A DNA stretch of 52,573 bases from Rhodocyclaceae bacterium (GTDB lineage: Bacteria > Pseudomonadota > Gammaproteobacteria > Burkholderiales > Usitatibacteraceae), in contig JADCIX010000035.1 of NCBI GenBank assembly GCA_020247545.1, positions 1 through 52,573 on the forward strand, written 5' to 3'. Every line of letters begins with the position of its first letter. Within the stretch, counting starts at the first letter, position 1. The notes under the pieces were generated by a model. The model saw only the letters and a program-made list of their open reading frames with translations. It ran no database searches and had not been told where the DNA came from. Shown here piece by piece: positions 17,573 to 26,037 of this stretch. The position numbers and the translations under genes are program-made.

Positions 17573-19858
17573 TCAAACCGTCAAGGTGATCGGCTCCATC
17601 GCATCTCCCTGCGGCAGAATGCAGCCGATCGCGGCTGTGTGCGGGTAGCCCGACGCCCGCAACGCGGTGATACACGCTTCGGCCTGATCAGCCGGCACAC
17701 TGGCCAACAACCCGCCCGCCGTTTGTGGATCAAAAATCAGCGGGTAACGCGGATGGCTGACCATCGCCTCCTGATTGCGCAGCGCCCGGCGCAGCCGGAC
17801 ATTCGCCCCCTGCAATGAGCTGACAATACCTGCGGCAACACACTCTTCCGCGCCATCGAGCAGCGGCAGCGCCGACAAATTAAGTTCGGCATCCACCGCC
17901 GAGGGCCGCGTCATTTCAACCAGATGGCCGAGCAGCCCAAAGCCGGTGAGATCAGTACAGGCCGTGGCACCGTGTTTAAACAAACACTGCGCACCCAGCC
18001 GGTTGGATATCACCATCGACTTTAATGCCGCATCGATCCAGCGGCCCTTGGCGGCGAGGCGCGCGTGCGCGGCGAACAGAGTGCCGGTGCCGATCTGTTT
18101 GGTCAGGATCAAGACGTCGCCCGGTCGCATACCACTCTTGCGCAAAATCTTTGTGGGGTCGTCGTCAATCAGGCCATTCACCGCAAAGCCGAGTGCAAGC
18201 TCCCTGCCTTCTCCGGTATGTCCGCCAACTAATGCACAGTTGGCTTCGTTCAATACCTCGAGTGCACCGGTCATCATTTGAAACAACACATCTTCAACTT
18301 TTGATTCGAGCCCGGATGGCACGGTGGCAATCGCAGTCGCCGATTGCGCCTCGGCTCCCATCGCCCAGATGTCACCAAGCGCGTGATTGGCCGCGACCTT
18401 GCCAAACAAATAGGGGTCGTCAATAAACGACCGGAAGAAATCCACCGAATGCACCATCGCCTTGCCCGGCGGCACGCGCACCACGGCGGCGTCGTCCGGA
18501 TCTTTGAGGCCGATCACAACATCATCACGATCCGCCGGTTGCAAATTGCTCAATGCGCGCGACAACACCGTCGCACCAACCTTCGCGCCGCAGCCACCAC
18601 AACGCATGGCAATGGCGGAAATCGCCTGTAGTGACTCCTCATGAGTCAGCTTCACCTGGTTTGCGGTGTTGGCTGCGGCCGGTGCGTCGCCTGCCATCGG
18701 CGTCAGGTCTTGAAACTTGCGCATGAAGCGCCGGTCGATCCACTCTTTCCACTGCCAAACGGCGCTGCCGGCAAAGCCGATCCATCCGCGCGAGGCAACG
18801 GCATATTTGTCACCCGTGCTGATCAACGCCAGCCAGTGACGTTGCGGAAGATATGGCACCAAAGGCAACCCTTCGACCGCACGTCGAAGATTAGTGGTCA
18901 AGGGTGGACCCTGCCGCACCGCAAACACGCCGGCTTTTTCCAGCCGATGGTTGATCATATTGGCGATATCACCCGCCGCAAAAATATCCGTGTCGGTCAC
19001 CGTCTGCAAGGTATCGTTGACACTGATAAAGCCATTTGCATCGAGTGCCAAGCCTGTTTCACGCAACCACGGCGCGCCACCAGCACTGGTCACCCAGACA
19101 ATTTCATCGGCGGCGAGAGTCTCACCGTTGGCGGTTTGTAAACTTCCCGCCGATACCATGGTCACGGCGGCATTACGATGCACCACCACACCGCGTGCCG
19201 CCAACACCGCATCGAACCGGCTGCGCACAACGCTATTGTGTGTCGGAAGGATGGTTGCACCGCTGGCGAATAGATGAAACGTCAGTTCATCCGCATCGCG
19301 ACCGTGCGCCCGAAGCTCGTTGCGTAGTCGAAACTGCATTGCCAGCAACAGCTCCACCCCCCCGGCACCGGCACCGACCACGGCGATGGTCAGTTTGCCC
19401 GCACGATGTTTGACCCGATGCAACAATTCGAGCCAATGATCGTTGAAGCGTTGAATTGGTTTGACCGCCACCGTGTTTTCGCCGGCACCTGGCACCTGTG
19501 CCAGCTGTGGGGTTGAGCCGATATTGATCGACAGTTGATCGTATGGCACCGGCGGGCGATTGCGGCACAACACTTTTTTATTGGCACGATCAAGCCCGAT
19601 GACTTCATCTCGATACAAACGCGCCCCGGCAAACACCGCCAGCCGACTCAGGTCAATATGTACTTCATCGTAGTCGTAATGCCCCGCGACATAACCCGGC
19701 AACATGCCCGAGTAGGGGGTGTGCATGTCGGTGCAAATTAGCGTGATCCGAACGCCAGACATCGGGCGCATGCCAAAGCTCTTTAGGACGCCGACGTGGC
19801 TGTGACCGCCGCCGACAAGCACTATATCTCTGAGGATGGGTTGATCCGCGCTTTGCAT
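17573..19858 (-). CDS. selD: NDH-2-like flavoprotein fused to selenide,water dikinase
   Basis: A 761-aa two-domain protein. Residues 1 to about 385 are a pyridine nucleotide-disulfide oxidoreductase of the NDH-2 type: FAD-binding GGGHSHV at about 17-22, NAD-binding VVGAGAGGVEL at about 160-170, and FAD-binding DIFAAGDIA at 291-299. Residues about 405-761 are SelD, which makes selenophosphate from selenide and ATP. The active-site region is RCGGCGAK with C420 and C423; cysteine, not selenocysteine, stands at the catalytic place. HSVDFFRSF and GGHTGEG are SelD motifs. Such fusions are known in bacteria. It implies selenium use, but no partner (mnmH, selA, selB) lies in this window. Confidence 0.9.
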   Translation of the reverse strand: MQSADQPILRDIVLVGGGHSHVGVLKSFGMRPMSGVRITLICTDMHTPYSGMLPGYVAGHYDYDEVHIDLSRLAVFAGARLYRDEVIGLDRANKKVLCRNRPPVPYDQLSINIGSTPQLAQVPGAGENTVAVKPIQRFNDHWLELLHRVKHRAGKLTIAVVGAGAGGVELLLAMQFRLRNELRAHGRDADELTFHLFASGATILPTHNSVVRSRFDAVLAARGVVVHRNAAVTMVSAGSLQTANGETLAADEIVWVTSAGGAPWLRETGLALDANGFISVNDTLQTVTDTDIFAAGDIANMINHRLEKAGVFAVRQGPPLTTNLRRAVEGLPLVPYLPQRHWLALISTGDKYAVASRGWIGFAGSAVWQWKEWIDRRFMRKFQDLTPMAGDAPAAANTANQVKLTHEESLQAISAIAMRCGGCGAKVGATVLSRALSNLQPADRDDVVIGLKDPDDAAVVRVPPGKAMVHSVDFFRSFIDDPYLFGKVAANHALGDIWAMGAEAQSATAIATVPSGLESKVEDVLFQMMTGALEVLNEANCALVGGHTGEGRELALGFAVNGLIDDDPTKILRKSGMRPGDVLILTKQIGTGTLFAAHARLAAKGRWIDAALKSMVISNRLGAQCLFKHGATACTDLTGFGLLGHLVEMTRPSAVDAELNLSALPLLDGAEECVAAGIVSSLQGANVRLRRALRNQEAMVSHPRYPLIFDPQTAGGLLASVPADQAEACITALRASGYPHTAAIGCILPQGDAMEPITLTV

Positions 19859-20322
19859 ACGCTGGTAGTTTACGGTGCGTTGAGGCGCGGCAACTGGACA
19901 ATTTCTCGACTAAGGTTGATCGCGAATTTCGGGTAGGAACGTTAGCGGAATGATCCTGACATTTGAGGGTTGCAAATGAAACGATTACCGAAGCAGATTT
20001 ACACGCCAAGATTCAAGCAAGATTGCGTCGGCAGCAGGAATTAGAAGGCAAAAATCAGCGAGAAGCAGATAGAGCTGTCCCGGGTGCGTGGGGCGAATGC
20101 GAGATTCAAAAAAAAAACGAGGGGTTCTTTGGAACGCAACACCTGTGAAGTACACCTGAATTCGGGGCATGAACGTGCATCCCCACTGAACGCCATGTGC
20201 CGTGTCCTCACGGCGAGTGAGAGTGGCTTTGCGGCTTTGCGGCTTTGCGGCTTGGCGCGCAGGCCGAAAGCCAAGCACTGGTACTGAACGCGCTAAGGAT
20301 GGCGCGCTTCAAACGCAAGCCG
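19859..20322. other. Intergenic region with 8-bp tandem repeat
   Basis: There are 464 bases with no gene I can support. GGCTTTGC is repeated three times and followed by a degenerate fourth copy (GGCTTGGC) at 20225-20256. Open frames on both strands translate this repeat into low-complexity sequence. The stretch joins the selD gene to a transposase scrap, which suggests a former insertion site. Confidence 0.5.
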
Positions 20323-20427
20323 AAGCCGGAACCGATTCATCATAGTAACCGTAGCGGCCGATATTACAGCCATGACTACCAAGCGTTCATCGCGGAGATG
20401 AAGGCGGTATCGAGCATGAGCCCTAAG
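20323..20427 (+). pseudogene. Scrap of an IS3-family transposase (OrfB)
   Basis: About 35 codons read KPEPIHHSNRSGRYYSHDYQAFIAE then SSMSPK. This is recognisably the DDE integrase stretch of IS3-family OrfB, whose usual form is PIHHSDRGSQY followed by SHDYQ and SMSRKG. The catalytic aspartate of HHSDRG is replaced by asparagine and the frame ends just after, so it is inactive. Nothing else of the element is visible on either side. The match is by motif memory only. Confidence 0.6.
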
Positions 20428-20431
20428 GATT

Positions 20432-20659
20432 TTAGTTATCTCGTCGCATGATGATGCGGCGCACGGTTTCATACTCTTTCTTCGTTACCGCACCAACTTC
20501 AAGAGCGCGCTGCAAATCGATAAGCTCCTGGCCTTTGGTGATGGTGGTATTTTCCTGTACAGTAACGGCCGTACGACTACTGCTGCATCCACCAAGCATG
20601 GTCGCACTTGACAGAACCACGACTGCGCCAGCCAAGGCGATTCGATTGAATGATTTCAT
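20432..20659 (-). CDS. Small SHOCT-domain-like lipoprotein, copy 2
   Basis: A 75-aa predicted lipoprotein with a signal peptide ending in LGGC (C25). The mature part ends in a short helical SHOCT-like motif, GQELIDLQRALEVGAVTKKEYETVRR, at about 43-68. It is clearly paralogous to the gene just upstream (GQQLIELKKAYDNGALSKKEYDDQR). SHOCT motifs are oligomerisation or membrane-associated modules in many small envelope proteins; the function here is unknown. It lies 10 bp after its paralogue with GGAGAACGAC before the ATG, so the two form an operon. Confidence 0.7.
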   Translation of the reverse strand: MKSFNRIALAGAVVVLSSATMLGGCSSSRTAVTVQENTTITKGQELIDLQRALEVGAVTKKEYETVRRIIMRRDN

Positions 20660-20669
20660 GTCGTTCTCC

Positions 20670-20864
20670 TTATTTCACCGCATCGATCAATTTTTCGCGT
20701 TGATCGTCGTACTCTTTCTTGGACAGAGCACCATTATCGTAGGCCTTTTTCAGCTCAATCAGTTGCTGGCCAACCGTGACGTTGACCGGCGCACGCGAAA
20801 TTTCAGTGCTGCCACATCCGACGAGAATCAACGCGGCAAAAAGTAAACAAAGTTTTTGAAACAT
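20670..20864 (-). CDS. Small SHOCT-domain-like lipoprotein, copy 1
   Basis: A 64-aa predicted lipoprotein: signal MFQKLCLLFAALILVGC with the lipobox cysteine at residue 17. A short spacer is followed by the SHOCT-like motif GQQLIELKKAYDNGALSKKEY at about 32-52. GGAGGGACGAACAC precedes the ATG. It is the first gene of a two-gene operon of paralogues. A perfect inverted repeat 79 bp upstream could be the control site. Confidence 0.7.
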   Translation of the reverse strand: MFQKLCLLFAALILVGCGSTEISRAPVNVTVGQQLIELKKAYDNGALSKKEYDDQREKLIDAVK

Positions 20865-21301
20865 GTGTTCGTCCCTCCGTTAGAAGATATTTGGCTGCCC
20901 TCCGGATAACACTTCGTCCAACTGGCCTCCTACTTTGTAGGCGGCAGGAAATTTTCCTGCCACATCCTAGATAGTTTGTTGAGCTCGTCATCCTTCTAGT
21001 ACGTCGTGCCCGCAACAGTCGGGCAAATGATACACCTGCCTCCATCGACTGGTAAACCTAGAGCAGATTCCTGCCAAGATCCATGTCGACTTCCCGGCTG
21101 ACTGCCCCGCCTTTTTCCCCGGATTTTGCAGGCTTAGCATTTGGCAAGTATTGCGTTCCCTGCTTTCACACGTGCGCGCTTCTCATCTTCTATTTCGTCT
21201 TTCGGGCCAAATCGATTCGCATTAGCTACCTACGCCAGCCAAACCACCTGAGCCGCACCAATAAGCACAATTCGTCGTATCGGGTTCACTTACGATCTCC
21301 G
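20865..21301. other. Intergenic region upstream of the lipoprotein pair, with a perfect palindrome
   Basis: There are 437 bases without a supported gene. The most notable element is a perfect inverted repeat at 20943-20961 (arms GGCAGGAAA and TTTCCTGCC around a single T). It lies upstream of the minus-strand lipoprotein operon, consistent with an operator, though it could equally form an RNA hairpin in the leader. The rest looks random; the plus-strand frame at 21083-21325 has no family features. Confidence 0.45.
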
Positions 21302-22363
21302 TCATCGCCACTCCACCAAAGATAACCCCGCTCCAATCATTGTCTGACGGTGGTTGTAGTCGATCAAGCTTTCACCATAACCCGAAAACACAGATAGGTG
21401 CCCCTTTAGATTGCCGACGATTGGCCACGACCACTCGATCTTGACTGAGCCACGCGAATTTTCACCGCGCCGTAGCGAGTGCCGACCCTGTACCGACCAC
21501 ACATGCCCACCATTGCGCTGCGCAACGACAACTTCGCCCCGACCAATGTAGTCTTCGATACTGGGGTTGTCATCTTCTTTGCCAGACTCGCGAAGCCGTC
21601 GCCAAGGGTGCAGCAATATGACGGTCCCATCTTTCTCAATGCCAATTTGTCCCGTGACACGATTCCAGCTGCGAGATAGTGGCAATGCTCGTCCGTTTGA
21701 TTGATGGTTTACGCCGATACCCGCGAGCGCAACCCTCCAGTCGCCAATTGAGTACGGCGTGGGCATTGCAAAGATGGCCTCAGGCTCGTAGTTTGTTTCC
21801 CGAAATGGACGTGAAGTGACCCCGCTGAATAGTTGCCAGCGAGAGCTCTGCGTATATCCAAACCAGAGATGCCCGCTGGATCCCAATACACGATCCCAAA
21901 CTTTCGATTTGAAACTGAGTTGAAACTGCGACTCAGTCGGATCAAGCGGCAACACTGTCAACTGCTGATGCCCCGCCTGAGGTGATGAGGGCTGTTTGTT
22001 AATGCGGTTTGTGCGTGTACCCAACAGAAAAAAAACCGGGCGATGCGAGCGCAGCTCAAATGCGGGACTCACCTGCGCTGGATCAAGGTCCCAAGTATCA
22101 ACAAGGCTTTGCGTTCTGCGCTCAAGCTTCCTTTCCTGCTCGGCAATGGCAGCTGCAGTCGGCTTCGGACGTTCAACAGGCAGCGGAGCGATTACCGCTG
22201 TTGGCTGCTTACGTCCTGCCTCCTGGTCGTAACAAAGAAGGCGTTGCCTGTCGTCTTCAATCGTAGTGCAAGAATTCGCACGGGTGCCAGAACAAGCGAC
22301 GAAGCCGACCATCAACACGACGACGGTACCGGCATTTACGCGCAAATTTTTTGTCTTGGGCAC
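21302..22363 (-). CDS. pldA: Outer membrane phospholipase A (OMPLA)
   Basis: A 353-aa outer-membrane beta-barrel enzyme that hydrolyses phospholipids displaced to the outer leaflet. The YTQSSRWQLF and PFRETNYEPEAIF stretches and the catalytic GVNHQSNG segment (His-Ser pair, followed by SRSWNR) are the family core; it ends with an aromatic/basic C terminus (EWR). I prefer the GTG at 22363: GGAGTGGCT places GGAG 5 nt upstream, and the protein then opens with a clean signal peptide (PKTKNLRVNAGTVVVLMVGF). The frame is open to ATGs at 22459 and 22504, which would bury the signal peptide. Confidence 0.85.
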   Translation of the reverse strand: MPKTKNLRVNAGTVVVLMVGFVACSGTRANSCTTIEDDRQRLLCYDQEAGRKQPTAVIAPLPVERPKPTAAAIAEQERKLERRTQSLVDTWDLDPAQVSPAFELRSHRPVFFLLGTRTNRINKQPSSPQAGHQQLTVLPLDPTESQFQLSFKSKVWDRVLGSSGHLWFGYTQSSRWQLFSGVTSRPFRETNYEPEAIFAMPTPYSIGDWRVALAGIGVNHQSNGRALPLSRSWNRVTGQIGIEKDGTVILLHPWRRLRESGKEDDNPSIEDYIGRGEVVVAQRNGGHVWSVQGRHSLRRGENSRGSVKIEWSWPIVGNLKGHLSVFSGYGESLIDYNHRQTMIGAGLSLVEWR

Positions 22364-22856
22364 AGCCACTCCAAGCGGACGGCTGGGCTGAGTGTGAGTC
22401 ACTCGAAATATGCTCTCACCAAGCGGCTTGGACAATCTTGCGATTAATTCAAAGGCCATGATGAAACTTTCAAGAAAGTTACAATGGTTTTTCACAAGAC
22501 TCACCCACAGTCCCGCAAGCGCGGCGTCGCCGGGTCAAGTCTATCGGCCAGCGGTGCGGCTTTCAATAAGTTTTTCCTTTTTGTTTGGAGGAAGATTCGC
22601 GCTGTGCTGGTGTCGTAGTGCCAGCGTCAGTTGCCGGGCTTGTGGGGGGCGCTGTAGAAGCCACTGTGCCACCTGCCCGTTTCAGCGCTTCATCACGGTT
22701 GCACGCCTGTGGGTAGATGTTGCGAGTACGAAAGCGTGTCGTGGGTGATCCAACAAAGTAGTTGCATCGCAGCTGTAAAACCGTTGAATTGCGGAGCGCT
22801 CCGCAATTCAACATTTTCTCAACTGGTTCATGCACAACACAAGTACCTGATTTTAT
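22364..22856. other. Intergenic region between tRNA and pldA
   Basis: There are about 490 bases. They include a short inverted repeat at 22465-22480 (AACTTTC-aa-GAAAGTT), possibly in the pldA promoter, and the long palindrome described separately. A minus-strand frame at 22563-22883 begins inside the tRNA gene and reads through the palindrome, so it is not a credible gene as a whole. Its last 50 codons are Thr/Ala/Pro-rich and match nothing I know. Confidence 0.4.
22783..22812. repeat. 30-bp perfect palindrome downstream of the tRNA
   Basis: Two 15-bp arms (GTTGAATTGCGGAGC and its complement) meet with no spacer. On the minus strand it lies 44 bases after the tRNA 3' end and is followed by GGTTTT, so it may serve as a weak intrinsic terminator. 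A longer stem than terminators need and a short T run leave this open; a mobile-repeat origin is an alternative. Confidence 0.6.
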
Positions 22857-22933
22857 TGGTAGGCCGTGTTGGACTTGAACCAACGACCAAAGGATTATGA
22901 GTCCTCTGCTCTAACCAACTGAGCTAACGGCCC
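22857..22933 (-). tRNA. tRNA with CAU anticodon, probably tRNA-Ile2 (lysidine type)
   Basis: A 77-nt cloverleaf including encoded CCA. The acceptor arms are GGGCCGT and ACGGCCT (G1 pairs with U72 as a wobble), the D arm is AGCTCAGTTGGTTAGAGC, and the anticodon loop is CTCATAA with anticodon CAT. The T loop is TTCAAGT and the discriminator is A73. The C4-G69 and C5-G68 pairs present here are the positive determinants that the lysidine synthase TilS is known to use to pick tRNA-Ile2 over elongator tRNA-Met. The variable-to-T arm sequence TTGGTCGTTGGTTCAAGTCC also resembles E. coli ileX. Elongator Met remains possible. Confidence 0.9.
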
Positions 22934-23209
22934 GCCGTACTCCTGCTACATCCCGCCCTCTGCTCGTTTGTGCCGAAAGGACCCTCCGCACAAACCCACT
23001 TCACGCCCTGCTTGGCGTTTGGATTCGGCCCCATCCAAATGTGCGAAGGCACACTTGTATCCACGGGCCTTTCACAATGGAACTAACGGCCCTCGGGTGA
23101 ATCTGAGTCAGCCAGAGCACAGACACTGTCATAACATAGGTGCATTATAGCGGAGGCTGCATCGGCCCCTAGTCTCAACTTACGATCCGTCCTCTGATAT
23201 CACCACAAA
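22934..23209 (-). promoter_or_regulatory. tRNA leader and divergent spacer
   Basis: Read on the minus strand, a consensus -10 TATAAT lies at 23144-23149 about 210 bases before the tRNA; no good -35 at 17 bp is visible. Within the leader, GGGCCGTTAGTTC at 23080-23092 repeats the first 13 nt of the tRNA with one mismatch. A further inverted repeat (GTTTGTGC/GCACAAAC) lies at about 22968-22997. The plus-strand acetyltransferase gene has no obvious ribosome site. Confidence 0.35.
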
Positions 23210-25975
23210 ATGTCACCTGCTCAGCCCCAGCCAAAGCCCGCTCCACTGGTACTCTCGCAAGACCCGCATTACCTCGAGAAGTTATTCGTACCTAATTCCG
23301 TTGCCGTGATCGGTGCCTCCGAGCGCGCAGGTGCGCTCGGCACGTTCGTATTTGCGAATGTTGTCGGCTCGCGTTTTCACGGCCCGATCTACCCAGTAAA
23401 CCCAAAGTATCAGCAGGTTAAGGGGGTGACTGCCTTTTCGACAATCGAGGATCTGCCAGAAACACCCGATCTGATTGTGGTTGCGACCCCCGCCGCAACG
23501 GTGCCGGGCATTATCCGCGCAGCTGGCAAGCGCGGCGTTCGCGCCGCTGTTGTGCTTACCGCAGGATTCGCAGAAATCGGTGCCGAAGGCTCGGCGCTTG
23601 GCGCGCAGGTGAAGGCAGAAGCAAGGAAAACCGGGTTGCGGGTGTTAGGGCCCAACTGTATCGGCATCATCCGGCCATCGATTGGCCTCAACGCCACTTT
23701 CGCCAACGCAGGCGCAAAAACCGGTTCACTTGCGCTGGTTGCGCAGTCCGGTGCCGTTTGTACGGCGATTCTTGATTGGGCTGCTGGCACGGAGATTGGT
23801 TTCTCCAGCGTGGTGTCGCTCGGCGGTGCGCTGGATCTCGACTTCGGCGAAATTCTTGACTACCTCCTGCACGATCCGAAGACCAAGAGCATCTTGCTCT
23901 ATGTGGAGGGCGTTCGCGATGCGCGACGCTTTATGTCGGCGCTACGCGCGGCTTCACGGGTGAAGCCAGTAATTGTTTTCAAAGCCGGGCGCGACACATC
24001 TGGCTCACAAGCTGTCACCAGCCACACCGGCGCGCTGGCGGGTCGCGACAAGGTTTGGGATTCAGCCCTCGCTCGCGCGGGTGCAGTGCGGGTCGAGTCC
24101 TCGCTTCAACTGTTTGCGGCGGCACGCCTGTTAGCCGACCCTCGCATTGTCAATTCGGTGAAGGGAAATCGGCTGGCGATTGTCACCAACGGTGGTGGGC
24201 CGGGGGTGGTTGCCGCAGATGCGGCTGATCGCAATGGTCTTCGCCTAGCAACTCTTTCCGCCACAACGCTCGAATCGTTGGACCGGGTGTTGCCAAAACA
24301 TTGGTCACGCGCCAACCCAATCGATATTGTTGGCGATGCGCCGGCGCAGCGGTTTCGCGATGCATTGGCGGCCGTGGTTGCCGATACTGGTGTTGATGCC
24401 GTGCTGACGATGTATTGCCCGCAATCTGTCACCCCCGCCGAAGACGCGGCTGCCGCCGTCATTCCGGTGGCAGCCGCAGCACTGGCAGCTGGTACCAAGC
24501 CGGTGTTCACATCTTGGCTCGGTGGACGGTCGATCATTCAGGCAAAAGCTGCGCTCGATGCGGCGGGGATACCAAATTTCCTCACGCCAGAAAGCGCAGT
24601 CGACGCATTTTCTTACCTGGCACGTTTTCAAGAGCATCAGAAACTGCTGCGTGAGTCTGTCTCTGCGGCCGAGTCAATGACCTTCCATGACCTGTCCAAG
24701 GCCATCGCCAAGGCACACGCCATTCGCGAGCGCGCGCTGTCGGAAAAGCGCACCCTGCTGCAAGAAAGTGAAGCAAAGGCGCTATTGGACGCCTTTCAGC
24801 TTCCGGTGAGTATCGGTGCGACGGTGCAAGATGGGGCGGCGGCAACCCGCGCAGCGGCAGCGATTGGCTACCCGGTCGCGCTAAAGATTGATTCGCCAGA
24901 CATCACACACAAAAGTGATGCCGGCGGCGTCCGCCTAAATCTCATGAATTCCCGTCAAGTTAAGGCGGCTTTTGAAGCGATGCTTGCGGACGTAAAGGAT
25001 AGTCAGCCAAACGCCCGCATCAATGGAATCAACGTCCAACCGATGCTGAAATTCTTGGACGCCCGCGAGCTGCTGGTGGGAATCTCCCGTGACCCAACCT
25101 TTGGGCCGGTGATTGCGTTTGGCGCAGGGGGCGTGGGTGTCGAAGTGATCAATGATATGGCCCTCGCGCTACCTCCTCTAAACGATGCACTTGCAGAGAA
25201 TCTAATAGGTGCCACTGCGATTAGCCGCGTGTTGGGGCCGTATCGCAATGTGGGCGGGATCGATCAGAGCGCCCTAAAAAAGTTGATCGTTCGTGTTTCT
25301 ACCATCGCGTCTGTTCTGCCCTGGGTGCGCGAAATGGACATAAATCCCGTATTGGCGCATCCAAATGGCGTCGCCATACTCGACGCACGAGTGGTGATTG
25401 ATGCCGACTCTGCCGCGACCGATATGCGCTACAAACACATGGCGATTTTCCCTTATCCCGTGCAACTCGAAAGGGAACTTCGACTCAAAGACGGCACACA
25501 ATTCCATATGCGTGCAATTCGCCCCGATGACGCAGCCCGTGAGCGCGCATTTGTCGCGGCCATGTCCGAGACATCGCGCTATTACCGGTTTATGCACTCG
25601 CTCACCGCGTTATCAGACGACATGATTGCGCGATTCACGCAACTGGATTACGACCGCGAAATGGCGTTAATCGCGCTTACGCCCGATGAGGCGGTGATCA
25701 CCGGCGTCGCCCGATATTCACCAAACGCTGACGGTACCAAAGTTGAGTTTGCGATTGCGATCGGCGACCACTGGCAGGGCAAAGGACTTGGCGAGCTGCT
25801 AATACGCAGTTTAATCAACTGCGCAAGGGATGCTGGGTATGCGGAAATGGAAGGAAGCGTTTTGCAAGCCAATCAAGCGATGTTGGCGCTTGCCAGTCGT
25901 CTCGGTTTTTCAACCCGTGCCTCGAGCGATTCCCGGCACGTAGTACGGCTACGATACATTCTGACGGGCGTATGA
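23210..25975 (+). CDS. Pat-type protein acetyltransferase (acyl-CoA synthetase NDP-forming domain plus GNAT)
   Basis: A 921-aa protein in three parts. A CoA-binding and succinyl-CoA-synthetase-alpha-like region (about 25-480) begins with VAVIGASERAGALG. An ATP-grasp region (about 510-740) includes GYPVALKIDSPDITHKSDAGGV. A C-terminal GNAT acetyltransferase domain (about 755-910) has the acetyl-CoA loop in GDHWQGKGLGELL. This is the architecture of E. coli PatZ (886 aa) and Salmonella Pat, which acetylate and inactivate metabolic enzymes such as Acs. The synthetase half in that family usually acts as a sensor rather than an enzyme; I cannot verify the catalytic histidine here. It stands alone, followed by a universal stress protein 62 bp on. 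Confidence 0.88.
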   Translation: MSPAQPQPKPAPLVLSQDPHYLEKLFVPNSVAVIGASERAGALGTFVFANVVGSRFHGPIYPVNPKYQQVKGVTAFSTIEDLPETPDLIVVATPAATVPGIIRAAGKRGVRAAVVLTAGFAEIGAEGSALGAQVKAEARKTGLRVLGPNCIGIIRPSIGLNATFANAGAKTGSLALVAQSGAVCTAILDWAAGTEIGFSSVVSLGGALDLDFGEILDYLLHDPKTKSILLYVEGVRDARRFMSALRAASRVKPVIVFKAGRDTSGSQAVTSHTGALAGRDKVWDSALARAGAVRVESSLQLFAAARLLADPRIVNSVKGNRLAIVTNGGGPGVVAADAADRNGLRLATLSATTLESLDRVLPKHWSRANPIDIVGDAPAQRFRDALAAVVADTGVDAVLTMYCPQSVTPAEDAAAAVIPVAAAALAAGTKPVFTSWLGGRSIIQAKAALDAAGIPNFLTPESAVDAFSYLARFQEHQKLLRESVSAAESMTFHDLSKAIAKAHAIRERALSEKRTLLQESEAKALLDAFQLPVSIGATVQDGAAATRAAAAIGYPVALKIDSPDITHKSDAGGVRLNLMNSRQVKAAFEAMLADVKDSQPNARINGINVQPMLKFLDARELLVGISRDPTFGPVIAFGAGGVGVEVINDMALALPPLNDALAENLIGATAISRVLGPYRNVGGIDQSALKKLIVRVSTIASVLPWVREMDINPVLAHPNGVAILDARVVIDADSAATDMRYKHMAIFPYPVQLERELRLKDGTQFHMRAIRPDDAARERAFVAAMSETSRYYRFMHSLTALSDDMIARFTQLDYDREMALIALTPDEAVITGVARYSPNADGTKVEFAIAIGDHWQGKGLGELLIRSLINCARDAGYAEMEGSVLQANQAMLALASRLGFSTRASSDSRHVVRLRYILTGV

Positions 25976-26037
25976 CCAAGATCAAGTAATTCCAGCCCGG
26001 CCGATGACATCATACAAAGACAGACAGGAGAAAATTA

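Noticed and set aside
21083-21325. 80-aa plus-strand frame upstream of the lipoprotein pair
   Set aside because: No ribosome site, low-complexity ends and overlap with the end of pldA; no recognisable domain.
22563-22883. Minus-strand 106-aa frame between tRNA and pldA
   Set aside because: It starts within the tRNA and crosses the 30-bp palindrome; no ribosome site or family similarity supports any internal start.
22709-22900. Plus-strand frame ending in GRVGLEPTTKGL
   Set aside because: It is the antisense translation of the CAU tRNA and reads through the palindrome; not a gene.
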